64,000 nucleotides of DNA from Acidobacteriota bacterium (GTDB taxonomy: Bacteria; Acidobacteriota; Terriglobia; Bryobacterales; Bryobacteraceae), in contig CANIVU010000025.1 of assembly GCA_947470805.1 (NCBI GenBank), forward strand, positions 18,863 to 82,862. The letters run 5' to 3'. This document shows positions 1 through 9,003 of the stretch, piece after piece (position 1 is the stretch's first letter; every line of letters begins with the position of its first letter). A program made the translations under genes and the position numbers. Below the pieces are notes generated by a model. The model did no database searches, was not told where the DNA came from, and worked only from the letters and a program-made list of their open reading frames with translations.

Positions 1-1489
1 GCTGCATTTTCTTCAGTTCTTCGTCGCTTTCGGCCGGACCTTTTTCAACGCCGTGACGCGCACCGCCGGTGAACTCGTTCACCAGACGGGGGGACAGGAT
101 CTTGGCATAGTTGAGCACGATGCCGTTGTCGGTATAGGTATAGTGCTGGCGGACGAGGCCCCAGTTGGAAGAGCCGGCGGCGACGGCGTAGCCGAGGCTA
201 TCGGCGTACCAGGTGGAGCCGCGCACGTTGATGGAATCGTTCTGCGTGGGCTTCAGGTCGATGCGGAAGAGGTGCTGATCGCGGGGCTGATCAATGGACT
301 CCTGGAACTGGTAGTTGTAGTTGCCGCGAGTCAGGTTGCGGTCCAGCGTATTGGGCAGCGGGAAGATGTTCAGCATGGCCTGCCCGTTGCGGCTGATGCG
401 GGAAGCGGGGACGATGTTGTTGGGGAAGTTGGCGTTGGCGAGCGGATCGCGAATGAGGATGCGGGCTCCGTTCTGATCGAGGGTTTGCGAGTAGTCACCG
501 CGGCGCTCAAGGTCGGTGGGTGTCATCACCTGCCGGACGGCTTGTGGATTCTTGACCCAGCTCTTTTCGAACGAGTAGAAGAAGAACACTTTGTCCTTGC
601 TGTTCTTCCAGACCTTCTCGAGGGGGGCCGGGCCACCGAGGGTGGCGCCGATGGTGGAGTAGCGATAGATGGGGAGCGGAACGCCGGTGCGGTTGTTGAA
701 GAAGTTGTTGGCGTTCCAGGTTTCGTGGCGTTTGTACCAGTAGGCTGAGCCGTGATACTGGAGGCCACCGGACTTGGTGACGATGTTGATGAACGAGGCG
801 CCATTGCGGCCGTACTCGGCCTGATAGTTGTTGAGCAGCACCTTCACTTCGCCGATGGCGTCCATGTTGATGGGGCTGGAGAAGGTGTTGGGGCTGCCGA
901 GATCGTTACCGGTGAGACCGTCGACCTGCAGGCTGTTCCAGTTGCTGCGCGCGCCGCCCATATTGGGTGTGCCGGTGCCAAAGCTGCCACCGAGGAATTC
1001 AGTGTCGACCGTCTGGGAGACGCCAGGGAGGATGCGGAGCATCGAAACGACGTCGCGGCCACGGATGGAGATTTGTTCGAGTTGCTTGGAGCTGATAAGC
1101 GCGGAGTTTTCAGAGCTCGATGTTTGTACCGAGACGCCTTGCGCGGCGACGGTGATGGACTCATTGACACTGCCGACCTGGAGGGCTAGAGTGCCAACGG
1201 ATAAGCGCTCGGCGGCGCTCAATTGATTGCCCGTCTTGCGGTAAGGACGGAAGCCGGGCTGCTCGACGGCGATGGTGTAGGCGCCGGGCTGTAGGGCTGG
1301 AAAAAGGAAATCGCCCGCGTCATTGGTGGGCACGGTGCGTTCCTCGCCGGTGCGTTCACTGATGAGTTTGACGCTGGCATTGGCGATGGAATGACCACTG
1401 GAATCGAGAACGGTACCGACAATAGAGCCGGAGATGGTCTGCGCATAGAGCGCACTGACGGCCGCGGCCATCAGGATAAGCACTTTCAT
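1..1489 (-). CDS. TonB-dependent receptor, Oar-like (partial, N-terminal part)
   Basis: Outer-membrane receptor for energised uptake of a large substrate, probably a glycan or its products. The reading frame starts at ATG 1489 and stays open to base 1, so at least 496 residues are present and the C-terminal beta-barrel lies outside the window. A signal peptide (about residues 1-17, ending LYAQ) is followed by a carboxypeptidase-regulatory-like sandwich (about 20-100, with GSIVGTVLDSSGHS). The plug region carries RGRDVVSMLRILPGVSQ and LQVDGLTGND. The motif AEYGRNGASFINIVTKSG is typical of the large Oar-type receptors of Acidobacteria. It is divergent from the cytochrome c gene, with 60 bases between the starts. 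The substrate cannot be told from sequence. Confidence 0.93.
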   Translation of the reverse strand, partial: MKVLILMAAAVSALYAQTISGSIVGTVLDSSGHSIANASVKLISERTGEERTVPTNDAGDFLFPALQPGAYTIAVEQPGFRPYRKTGNQLSAAERLSVGTLALQVGSVNESITVAAQGVSVQTSSSENSALISSKQLEQISIRGRDVVSMLRILPGVSQTVDTEFLGGSFGTGTPNMGGARSNWNSLQVDGLTGNDLGSPNTFSSPINMDAIGEVKVLLNNYQAEYGRNGASFINIVTKSGGLQYHGSAYWYKRHETWNANNFFNNRTGVPLPIYRYSTIGATLGGPAPLEKVWKNSKDKVFFFYSFEKSWVKNPQAVRQVMTPTDLERRGDYSQTLDQNGARILIRDPLANANFPNNIVPASRISRNGQAMLNIFPLPNTLDRNLTRGNYNYQFQESIDQPRDQHLFRIDLKPTQNDSINVRGSTWYADSLGYAVAAGSSNWGLVRQHYTYTDNGIVLNYAKILSPRLVNEFTGGARHGVEKGPAESDEELKKMQ

Positions 1490-1510
1490 AATTCACCCCT
1501 ACGTCGAAAT

Positions 1511-1541
1511 CAACTTGGGGCATTTTATAACAAGTTATACT
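1511..1541 (+). promoter_or_regulatory. Candidate promoter and inverted repeat before cytochrome c gene
   Basis: TATACT at 1536-1541 could be the -10 element for the gene starting at 1550. The only -35-like match is a weak TTGGGG at 1515-1520. The arms AACTTG (1512-1517) and CAAGTT (1531-1536) form an inverted repeat across the same stretch and could be an operator. Inferred by eye only. Confidence 0.3.
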
Positions 1542-1549
1542 CACTTCGA

Positions 1550-2323
1550 ATGTTCTTTCGATTCCTCGTCCTTTTGCTCCCGGCAGCCACGTTGGCCGCG
1601 CAGCACAGCGATACGGCGCTGAAGAATCCGTTCCAGTCCCCGGACGACCGCGCCCGCGGCGGGGCGTTTTTCCGTTCCCAATGCGCCAGTTGCCATGGCG
1701 TTGACGGGAAGGGCGGCGCGAGCGGGCCAAGCCTTGCCAGCGGGAGTTTCCGCCATGCGTCGAACGACGAGGGACTGTTCCGTGTGATCACGAAAGGCGT
1801 GGCCGGAACGTCGATGCCCGGGTTCTCCATGAATGGCCGGGAGATCTGGCAGATCGTGGGTTTCATTCGCGGATTGAGCGCAGGCCGGGCCGGCGCGGCG
1901 AAGGGGAACGCGGCGGCGGGAGAACAGTTGTTCGCGGCCAACAAGTGCACCAACTGCCACTGGCTGAACGGCGGCGGCGCGCCGCGCGGGTTGGATTTAT
2001 CGGCCATTGGGACGCGGCTGTCGGCGGTGGAGTTGGCGCAGGCGCTGGTCGATCCGAGCGCGGAGGTGGCGCCGGAATATTGGATGTGGACGGCGACGGT
2101 GAAGAATGGGCAAAAGCTGCGTGGCTCGCGATTGAACGAAGATACGTTCTCGCTGCAGATTCTGGATTCCACGGGCAAGCTGCGGTCTGTCTTGAAGGCG
2201 GACTTGCAGGAGCAGACGCTGGAGCGGCGATCGGCGATGCCTTCCTTCAAGGACAAATTGACGGCGCAGCAGGTGGATGATGTGGTGGCGTATCTGGCCA
2301 CGTTGCAGGGAGCGGCGAAATGA
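1550..2323 (+). CDS. Exported di-haem cytochrome c
   Basis: Periplasmic electron carrier of 257 residues. A hydrophobic signal peptide covers about residues 1-17. Two c-type haem sites are visible, CASCH (C45, C48, H49) and CTNCH (C133, C136, H137), each in its own cytochrome c domain (about 35-110 and 125-255). The sequence SMPGFSMNG after the first site holds a likely axial methionine. The start ATG at 1550 was chosen because it opens the signal peptide; the frame is open further upstream. Its stop overlaps the start of the quinoprotein dehydrogenase (ATGA), so the two are probably co-translated, and the cytochrome is the likely electron acceptor for that enzyme. Confidence 0.92.
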   Translation: MFFRFLVLLLPAATLAAQHSDTALKNPFQSPDDRARGGAFFRSQCASCHGVDGKGGASGPSLASGSFRHASNDEGLFRVITKGVAGTSMPGFSMNGREIWQIVGFIRGLSAGRAGAAKGNAAAGEQLFAANKCTNCHWLNGGGAPRGLDLSAIGTRLSAVELAQALVDPSAEVAPEYWMWTATVKNGQKLRGSRLNEDTFSLQILDSTGKLRSVLKADLQEQTLERRSAMPSFKDKLTAQQVDDVVAYLATLQGAAK

Positions 2324-3897
2324 AGTCCCTTTGGATTCTGATCGGCATGGGCCTGTTGGCGCAGGACGCGAATTGGACCACTTATCACGGCAACTACTCG
2401 AGCACGCACCATAGCTCGCTCACGCAAATCACGCCGGCGAATGCAAAGAATCTGGAATTGAAGTGGACCTTCCAGGCGCAGTCGTTGGAAAAGTTCGAGG
2501 TGACGCCTCTCGTCGTCGATGGCGTCATGTACATCACCGAGGCGCCGAACACGATCGTGGCGCTCGACGCAGCGACGGGCCGCGAGTTCTGGATCTACGA
2601 GCACAAGAATCCGGACGTCACCTACCCCTGTTGCGGGAAGATCAACCGCGGCCTGGCACTGCACAACAACACGCTCTACATGGGCACGCTGGACGGGAAG
2701 TTGGTGGCCGTGGATGCGATCACCGGACAACTGCGCTGGGAGAAGGTGGTTGTCGATTACAAGCAGGGGTTCGCGCTGACGCATGCGCCGTTGATCATCA
2801 AGGACAAAGTGCTGATTGGCACGGCGGGCGGCGAGTTGGGCATTCGCGGATTCCTGGCGGCCTACGATGCGAGGACGGGCAAAGAGCTTTGGAAGTTCAA
2901 GACGATTCCCGAACCGGGCGAGCCGGGAAATGAAACGTGGGCCGGCGATTCGTGGAAGCATGGCGGCGGCCCGATCTGGCTGACGGGTTCGTATGACCCG
3001 GCATTGAATTTGACTTACTGGGGTATCGGCAACGCGGGGCCCGACTGGAACGCCAAGGTGCGCCCTGGGGACAATCTGTACACGAGTTCGGTGATTGCGC
3101 TGGACGCCGATACTGGCAAGTTGAAGTGGCACTTCCAGTTCACGCCGCACGACGAGTGGGACTGGGATGCGGTACAGACGCCGGTGTTGGTGGATCGCGA
3201 ATGGCGTGGAAAGCCTCGCAAGATGATGCTTTGGGCGAACCGGAACGGGTTCTTTTACCTGATCGATCGGGTGACGGGCGAGTTCCTGCAGGGGACGCCG
3301 TTTGTGAAGCTGGACTGGGCGAGCGGATTGGACGACAAGGGCCGGCCGATGCGCGTGCCGGGGAAAGTGCCGAGTCCGCAGGGTACGGTGATTTTTCCTG
3401 GTGTGCAGGGTGGGACGAACTGGTTCGCGCCTTCGTACAGCCCGAAGACGGACTTGTTTTACCTGAACGTTTGGGACGACTATTCGAGCATCTTCTTTGC
3501 CTGGGACCAGGAGTATGAGCTGGGCAAGTGGTATGCCGGTGGCGGGATTAAGGCCGAGGTGCAATCGACGCGGCGGGACCGGTTGGCGCGGCGGGATCCC
3601 AAGTCCGGGTATGGCGCAGTGCGGGCGTTGAACCCTTCGACGGGAGCGAAGGTGTGGGAGTACAAGACCACCGACGTGAGTGATGGTGGGATTGTCACCA
3701 CGGCGAGTAATCTGCTGTTCACGGGGAACCGCGAGGGCAACGTGTTCGCGCTGGATGCAACGAATGGGAAGCTGCTGTGGACCCTGTATCTGGGCGGGCA
3801 GGTGGTGGCTTCGCCGGTTACCTACCTGGTGAATGGCAAACAGCGTGTGACCATTGCTGTGGGCCACACGCTGTATACGTTCGGGCTGCGCGACTAG
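2320..3897 (+). CDS. PQQ-dependent alcohol-type dehydrogenase
   Basis: Quinoprotein dehydrogenase of 525 residues, expected to oxidise an alcohol or sugar in the periplasm using pyrroloquinoline quinone. The N-terminus is a short signal peptide (MKSLWILIGMGLLAQ). Repeated propeller-blade motifs occur, for example ALDAATGREFW, AVDAITGQLRW, ALDADTGKLKW and ALDATNGKLLW. The adjacent cysteines C104-C105 in TYPCCGKINRG match the vicinal disulfide that sits over PQQ in the methanol/ethanol dehydrogenase family. DEWDWDAVQTPVLVD and GGTNWFAPSYSP are further family motifs. It overlaps the preceding cytochrome c by four bases. There is no fused cytochrome domain, consistent with the separate cytochrome gene. 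Substrate unknown. Confidence 0.93.
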   Translation: MKSLWILIGMGLLAQDANWTTYHGNYSSTHHSSLTQITPANAKNLELKWTFQAQSLEKFEVTPLVVDGVMYITEAPNTIVALDAATGREFWIYEHKNPDVTYPCCGKINRGLALHNNTLYMGTLDGKLVAVDAITGQLRWEKVVVDYKQGFALTHAPLIIKDKVLIGTAGGELGIRGFLAAYDARTGKELWKFKTIPEPGEPGNETWAGDSWKHGGGPIWLTGSYDPALNLTYWGIGNAGPDWNAKVRPGDNLYTSSVIALDADTGKLKWHFQFTPHDEWDWDAVQTPVLVDREWRGKPRKMMLWANRNGFFYLIDRVTGEFLQGTPFVKLDWASGLDDKGRPMRVPGKVPSPQGTVIFPGVQGGTNWFAPSYSPKTDLFYLNVWDDYSSIFFAWDQEYELGKWYAGGGIKAEVQSTRRDRLARRDPKSGYGAVRALNPSTGAKVWEYKTTDVSDGGIVTTASNLLFTGNREGNVFALDATNGKLLWTLYLGGQVVASPVTYLVNGKQRVTIAVGHTLYTFGLRD

Positions 3898-4301
3898 GCT
3901 TTCTTGGCCGCTACCGCGTTGGCGATGAGCGCCTCCACGATCTTCAGGTCCACATCCTTAAGCTTCTTCACGTATAGGCAGCCCTTGCCGGTGGTGTGCT
4001 TGCCGAGCTTGGCGAGCAGTTCACCGGCGCCCTCGGCCCCCGTGAGGCCGTAGAGCGAATGAGCCGCCTTGCGTGGCGAGAAGCCGACGACCATCCAATC
4101 CCCTTCTTGGCCGGACGCGTATTTGTAGTGATAGGTACCGAAGCCGATGATGCCGGGTCCCCACATGACCGGCTTTTCCCCGGTCACTTTGCGCATCAGT
4201 TTCAGAATCACTTTGGCGTCTTCGCGTTTACCTTCGTCCTCGATGGCATCGATGAAATCGGCAGCACTGACGTCGGTGGGTTTGGTTTTGAGTTCCGCCA
4301 T
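3894..4301 (-). CDS. DUF1801 family protein
   Basis: Small soluble protein of 135 residues resembling the DUF1801 (YdhG-like) family: DFIDAIEDEGKREDAKVILKLM at the N-terminus, MWGPGIIGFGTYHYKY in the middle and GKGCLYVKKLKDVD near the end. Function is not known for the family. A TTG six bases upstream in frame is also possible, but AGGAG lies eight bases before ATG 4301 and only two before the TTG, so the ATG is preferred. It is the last gene of a minus-strand run beginning at 7990, and its stop shares a CTAG with the stop of the dehydrogenase gene. Confidence 0.85.
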   Translation of the reverse strand: MAELKTKPTDVSAADFIDAIEDEGKREDAKVILKLMRKVTGEKPVMWGPGIIGFGTYHYKYASGQEGDWMVVGFSPRKAAHSLYGLTGAEGAGELLAKLGKHTTGKGCLYVKKLKDVDLKIVEALIANAVAAKKA

Positions 4302-4316
4302 GATCAAATCTCCTCG

Positions 4317-5300
4317 CTATGGTTTGGGCTTCGCCGGCTCCTGGAAGGAGCGCTCCACCGTGTCATTGACGTCGGTTGAAATGGTGTGGTCGCGCCACAA
4401 CCAACGCATCATTTCCGGGATCTGCGCGCCGCCCTGCTTTTGGCCGTGGCGACCGATGCCCCAGGTATAGTTCACATCGTAGCCTTTCGCGGTGAGGGCT
4501 TTCATCATACGCACGTTCTGATAGAACCAGTCGCGGTTCTGATTGTATTCGCCGCCCGGGCGCTGGCCACGATTGTCGTTGCGGCCATCGACGAGGAAGA
4601 CGCGGAGCGGCTTCTTTTCGGCGGCGGCGATCAGGTCCGGATACTTGTGGCCACCGCGAAGATCGACGAAGCTGCCGACGATGCTCAACACTTTGCGGAA
4701 CTGATCGGGGCGAAACCAGGCGACAGTGAAGGCCGCGATAGCGCCGGAGCTGGCGCCGGCCACGCCGCGCTGTTCGGGATCCTTGGAGATGTTGTACTCC
4801 TTGTTCAACACCGGCATGAGTTCATCGACGATGACGCGCGGGTATTTGTCGTCGATGGTGTTGTATTCGGTGGGCCGGTTGTTGACGCGGTCACCCCATT
4901 CCTTGGGCGTGGATTCGGCCTGATCGGGACGGCGGCCGGGGCTGATGAAGACGGCGATCATCACCGGGATTTCACGGCGGTAGATAAGGTTGTCGAGCAC
5001 GTTCTGGACGCGGGCGTCGCCTTCCGGCGCCATCATGGCGGGACCATCCTGCCAGACCATGAGCGCGGTGGGCTTGGCGGGATCGTACTGCGCCGGGACG
5101 TAGACCGAGTAGGTGTGCGACGTGCCGGGATAGGCTTCGCTCTGGATCTGAAACGGACCCTTGATGACGCCCTTGGGCACGCCTTCCTGGGCGAGCGAAT
5201 CGGGGCTCAGTTTGTAGTGAATGTCCGTATTGACGGGTGCCTGCTGGGCCGTCAGCGCGGCGGCGGCGAAGAGGGTTGCGAAAGAAAGCTTACTGATCAC
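4317..5300 (-). CDS. Exported alpha/beta-hydrolase esterase (Fes/esterase D-like)
   Basis: Secreted serine esterase of 327 residues in the enterochelin-esterase/putative-esterase family. A signal peptide covers residues 1-19 (ending ALTAQQ). The family motifs are [22 protein letters not shown] and the nucleophile elbow GASSG with S184; the likely catalytic histidine is in [11 protein letters not shown]. The start is GTG 5300, overlapping the stop of the upstream gene as GTGA, which indicates translational coupling. It lies in an operon with a GH42-like glycosidase, so removal of acyl or feruloyl groups from a glycan is a reasonable role, but this is inference. Confidence 0.88.
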   Translation of the reverse strand: MISKLSFATLFAAAALTAQQAPVNTDIHYKLSPDSLAQEGVPKGVIKGPFQIQSEAYPGTSHTYSVYVPAQYDPAKPTALMVWQDGPAMMAPEGDARVQNVLDNLIYRREIPVMIAVFISPGRRPDQAESTPKEWGDRVNNRPTEYNTIDDKYPRVIVDELMPVLNKEYNISKDPEQRGVAGASSGAIAAFTVAWFRPDQFRKVLSIVGSFVDLRGGHKYPDLIAAAEKKPLRVFLVDGRNDNRGQRPGGEYNQNRDWFYQNVRMMKALTAKGYDVNYTWGIGRHGQKQGGAQIPEMMRWLWRDHTISTDVNDTVERSFQEPAKPKP

Positions 5301-6016
5301 CGCGCCACGATATCACAGCAACGGATGACGGCGGGGGCATTGAGGGGGATCTCGATGCGGGCGTCGGGTTGGGCGTCGCGGATCGTCAGGACGAGGACTT
5401 TTTTGTTGGTGTTGAATTCCATTGATGGCGTCACGTCGGCGAGGGAGCGAAGGGTGCGGGCGCGTTTGGCGTCGTTGGCGTGGATCTCGATGCGGCGTGG
5501 CGTGCCTTCGGCACCGGCGAAGTGGATGACGCCGATGAGCTTGGGGTTCTTCAGCCGTGGGTCGCCATCGGCGGGGACGTCGTAGCCGGCGTAGAGAGCA
5601 GTGTCGGGAATACGGACCGGGCGGACGAAGGTATTGAAGAGCGGCCTGCCATCGGCGAGACGGTAGAGCGACCACCACTGGGTGTCTTCGAGTCCGCGGG
5701 TGACGATGAGCAGTTCGTTGTCGAGCGAGCGGGCGTCGACGCCTTCGACCTTAATCGAGTACTTCGGCTTCTCTTTGCGGTCCACGCCGAGCGGCCAGGC
5801 TTCGATGAGTGTGGAGGCTTCCATGCCTTTGTCGCCGAGCACCTGGCGGGTTTGCTCCGTCTGGCGGAGTACGGTTTTGGCGGCGAGTTCGTAGGTGACG
5901 TTGCGAATGACGACCGCCTCTTCGCCTTGCTTGCCGGTGACCGTGAAGGAGGAGGCGCTTTGCGCGAACAGTTGCAGGCCAGCGACGGCAATTAAGAGAA
6001 GAGCTTTGTGTTTCAT
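5297..6016 (-). CDS. Exported protein of unknown function
   Basis: A 239-residue protein with a clear signal peptide (residues 1-18, [19 protein letters not shown]). The rest is predicted mainly beta-rich and soluble, with segments such as [21 protein letters not shown] and [18 protein letters not shown] do not recognise a family or a catalytic motif. It lies between the glycosidase gene (36 bases upstream) and the esterase gene (four-base overlap), so it probably acts in the same periplasmic process. Confidence 0.8.
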   Translation of the reverse strand: MKHKALLLIAVAGLQLFAQSASSFTVTGKQGEEAVVIRNVTYELAAKTVLRQTEQTRQVLGDKGMEASTLIEAWPLGVDRKEKPKYSIKVEGVDARSLDNELLIVTRGLEDTQWWSLYRLADGRPLFNTFVRPVRIPDTALYAGYDVPADGDPRLKNPKLIGVIHFAGAEGTPRRIEIHANDAKRARTLRSLADVTPSMEFNTNKKVLVLTIRDAQPDARIEIPLNAPAVIRCCDIVAR

Positions 6017-6052
6017 ACCACCCTTACATGCGTGGATGGCCGCCGAAAGTTA

Positions 6053-7990
6053 TCAAAGCAAGCGTTCGCCGGTAGCGGCGTCGAAGAGCCAGGAGGATTT
6101 GGCCGGCAGATCGAGCTCGATGGTTTTCCCGGTGCGAATCGTGAGGCGGCGGCGGCCACCGGCCTTGGTGTGGATGAGAATGAGCCCGCCGCCGGCGTGG
6201 ATGATTTCGCCCTGGTCGAGATAGAGATGCGCACCGGCTTCGGCGAAGATCTTGCGCCATTCTTCGGTGGTGAGGGGCGGCTTGGCGATGGTGGCGCCAG
6301 CGGTGACCTCGCGGGTGAATTCGGCGTTGAGCGTTTGGCCGTCGGTGTAGGCGGGGAAGCCTTGGAAGACGATACGGCGGCTGGGGGCGTTAACCTTCTC
6401 GCGGATGAACTTGCGCTGGGCGGCGGTCATGAGCCAGGTATTGGCGAAGACGACGACTTTGAAGCGGGTGAGGTCAAGTTTTTCGATGTCTTTGAGGTGG
6501 ATGGTTTCGATGGCCGCGCCACTGCGCCAGGCTTCGCCCATGGTGCGATTGACGGCGAGCGGATCGGTGATCGAGTCGGCGCCTTCGGTGGAGCCGGTGT
6601 AGTAGTAGACCTCGGTATCGAAGACGAAGAGGACGTCTCCGGCGGGAGCATAGTCGCGCTGGTGATACTTTTCGAGGAGTTCTTTCAGGCGTTTGATTTC
6701 GGCGATCAGGCGCGTGTCGGCCCACCAGCCGGACTGATTGCCGGGGCCGAAATCGTAGTACCAGAGGCCGGCGCCACGGGTGAAGCTTTCGAGCACGTTG
6801 CGGCGGATGAGGGCGATGTCGGCGGGGACGTCGGTGAGTTGGAAGGCGGTGTCGACGTTGTTGAGCCACTTCCAGGACGGGGTTTCGTCCATTTCGTCGA
6901 GGAAGAGTTTGCCGTTCAAACGGATAGTTTCGATGAGGGCGCGGGTGATGCCGCTACCGCCCATATCGCGGTAGAGCGTGCCGTAGGCTTGCGGGGCGCT
7001 GAGGTAATCGACGTGGGGGGATTGGAGGATCTTGTGAAGTTCCAGATGGCCGCCGGTGACCTGGCGATTGAACATGGAGAAGAAGTAGCCGTAGAAGGTA
7101 CCGGTAAGGATGGGCGCGCGCCAGGTTTGTTTGACGAGTTGGCAGAGGTCGACGATGCGTTCGGCGACCAGTTCCTGCTGGCAGCGGTAATAGTCGATGA
7201 CGGCTTCGCGCTTTTGCGGGTCGCGGAAGATACCGTCGTCCAGGGCTTTGCGTTCTTCGAGTGTTGGGACTTTGGCGCTGGGCTTGTTCTTCGCTTTGCG
7301 ATAGGCATCGAAGCGCAGCTGCATGGGGCGGCTGACGTCGGGTTCGTTGCGCATGAAGCCCCAGTAGTGCCATTCGCCGTAGACGCCGCAGGCGACGTGG
7401 ATGCCGGCGAGGGCTTTCGCTTCCGGGGTTTTGGCGAGAGTTTTGAGGAGTTCGACGGTTTTCTCACGGGCGAGTTGCATCCACTTTTCGGACGCGAGGC
7501 TGGCGCGGGGCGTGCGGCGGAGATCGTCCTGGATGTAGCGGACGGGGACGGTTTTGGGCAGGGTTTCGAAGTCGCCGTTCGCGTAGCGGGTGAGTTCGTC
7601 CGGGTTCTGCTTTTTCCAGGATTCGGGTACGTTGAGGTGCCAGCGGAGGACGACGGCGGCATCGGGGCAGAGGTCGGTGATGCCTTTGATCTGGCGGCGG
7701 GCGAGGGTGGGATCGAGGATGAAATCGGCGAGGAAGAGGTCGAGTTGGAAGAGTTTGAAACCGGCTTCGACGAAGTGGCCGATGCTTTGGCGGGGGCCTT
7801 CTTCGAAGGAGAAGCGGCCGCCGATGCAATCGGTGAGGGCATAGAAACAGGCGTAGGTGGGCTGGTTGCGGATGAAGAGGGTGGGTTTGTTGTGCCAGGG
7901 GCGGATGTGGGCGTTGACGGGTTGGTTCGTTTGCGCGGCTGCGAGGGCGGGGGTGAGGAGGAAGGCGCGCCGGGGGAGCGAGTGGTCCAT
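6053..7990 (-). CDS. GH42-like glycoside hydrolase, probably exported by Tat
   Basis: Protein of 645 residues resembling beta-galactosidase-type (GH42-like) glycosidases. The N-terminus LPRRAFLLTPALAAAQ looks like a Tat or Sec signal. A TIM-barrel occupies about residues 35-420: the candidate acid/base E206 is in GVYGEWHYWGF, and the candidate nucleophile E366 or E369 is in LFLDEMDETPSW. A trimerisation/Rossmann-like domain follows (about 455-570, VGDVLF-type beta strands, VVVFANTWLMT) and then a small C-terminal beta-domain. It is the first gene of the run down to 3894. Family assignment is from fold-level motifs only, so substrate specificity is open. Confidence 0.75.
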   Translation of the reverse strand: MDHSLPRRAFLLTPALAAAQTNQPVNAHIRPWHNKPTLFIRNQPTYACFYALTDCIGGRFSFEEGPRQSIGHFVEAGFKLFQLDLFLADFILDPTLARRQIKGITDLCPDAAVVLRWHLNVPESWKKQNPDELTRYANGDFETLPKTVPVRYIQDDLRRTPRASLASEKWMQLAREKTVELLKTLAKTPEAKALAGIHVACGVYGEWHYWGFMRNEPDVSRPMQLRFDAYRKAKNKPSAKVPTLEERKALDDGIFRDPQKREAVIDYYRCQQELVAERIVDLCQLVKQTWRAPILTGTFYGYFFSMFNRQVTGGHLELHKILQSPHVDYLSAPQAYGTLYRDMGGSGITRALIETIRLNGKLFLDEMDETPSWKWLNNVDTAFQLTDVPADIALIRRNVLESFTRGAGLWYYDFGPGNQSGWWADTRLIAEIKRLKELLEKYHQRDYAPAGDVLFVFDTEVYYYTGSTEGADSITDPLAVNRTMGEAWRSGAAIETIHLKDIEKLDLTRFKVVVFANTWLMTAAQRKFIREKVNAPSRRIVFQGFPAYTDGQTLNAEFTREVTAGATIAKPPLTTEEWRKIFAEAGAHLYLDQGEIIHAGGGLILIHTKAGGRRRLTIRTGKTIELDLPAKSSWLFDAATGERLL

Positions 7991-8004
7991 TAGGATATGA
8001 GAAC

Positions 8005-9003
8005 ATGATTGAACTTTTGGAGCAGCGGGCGGACGGGGGTTCGTTGTGCCGGGCGATTTGGGCGCGGCAGAAGGCAGGTCCGTGGGCGGAGGCGTTGGCG
8101 GATTTGGCGGGGGTGTTAGAGGCGGAGTTGGAGTGGCTGGGGGACGAGGAGCGGGGGCGGGTGCGATATGCGGCGGGCACTTCTATTCAGGAGTTGTTGA
8201 CCGGTTGGCGGCCTGAGAAATTGCGGGCTGGGAAGGGTGTTCTGGAAGCGTTTGCGAAGTGGATGGGGACGTTGGAAGAGTGGAATTTGTTGGATGTTTG
8301 TTGGGAGTTGCTCGTGTTTGAGCGGAAGCACGACAGGAGCTTCGATGACTGCTCGATTCCGGTGTACATGGTGCGGAGGATGGGGCGATTACACGGAGAT
8401 TTGGAGTTGGAGAGGCTGGAGTTGGCGCTGTCACTGGCCGCTGAGTTCGAGAACATGTCCCGGTGGCCGGATGCAAGATGGGCGCTGGCGGATTGGGACA
8501 GGGATTCGGCGCTGTATTTTCAGGCTTTGGAGAATGACAGCTACGTGGTGCGCGGATGGGCGGCGAAGGCAATTGGGCGAATGTTTACGGTCTTTCGGAA
8601 GCGGGATTCGCGGGAGCTGATGGAGTGGTTCGGGGACTTGGAGGTGAAGAGTCCTGGAGTGGCTGGAGCATTTATGTGCGGTGCCGAGTGGAGGTACGGT
8701 GGGCCGCTGGATGCATTGGATAGAGGGTTCGTGCGCCCGTGGTTTCTGGATGTTCTACGCAGGAGCGGCAAGGAGCCGAATGTACCGCATGTTCAGTCGC
8801 TGGAATTTTATGCGCATGAGTATTTCTCGCACGACGCGGATGCGATCCGCGAAATGCTGAAGATGGGGCGGAATGAATTGGCGGTGATGACAGCCACCGA
8901 AGATGACGCAGCCATGGGCACGTTGCGCGAAGTCCTGGCCGAGATGGCCGCGTCCGATAACCCGATGTTGGCGCAGAGGATTCAGCGGCATTTGAGTCGC
9001 TAA
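8005..9003 (+). CDS. Helical-repeat (HEAT-like) protein of unknown function
   Basis: A 332-residue, very acidic, leucine- and tryptophan-rich protein without signal peptide or membrane segments. Predicted almost entirely alpha-helical, with a segment resembling HEAT-type repeats (DNDSY-like loop followed by VVRGWAAKAIGRMF). No family recognised. Its start is only 14 bases from the divergent start of the GH42-like gene, so the two genes must share promoter sequence. It ends with a four-base overlap with the convergent oxidoreductase gene. Codons are extremely G-rich, in line with the local strand skew. Confidence 0.75.
   Translation: MIELLEQRADGGSLCRAIWARQKAGPWAEALADLAGVLEAELEWLGDEERGRVRYAAGTSIQELLTGWRPEKLRAGKGVLEAFAKWMGTLEEWNLLDVCWELLVFERKHDRSFDDCSIPVYMVRRMGRLHGDLELERLELALSLAAEFENMSRWPDARWALADWDRDSALYFQALENDSYVVRGWAAKAIGRMFTVFRKRDSRELMEWFGDLEVKSPGVAGAFMCGAEWRYGGPLDALDRGFVRPWFLDVLRRSGKEPNVPHVQSLEFYAHEYFSHDADAIREMLKMGRNELAVMTATEDDAAMGTLREVLAEMAASDNPMLAQRIQRHLSR

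Noticed and set aside
1525..3867. A 780-codon open frame on the minus strand
   Set aside because: It is antisense to the cytochrome c and quinoprotein genes, rich in Arg/Pro/His, and has no domain. Long antisense frames are expected at this GC content.
6008..7993. A 661-codon plus-strand frame
   Set aside because: Complement of the GH42-like gene; Gly/Glu/Val-rich composition typical of a shadow frame.
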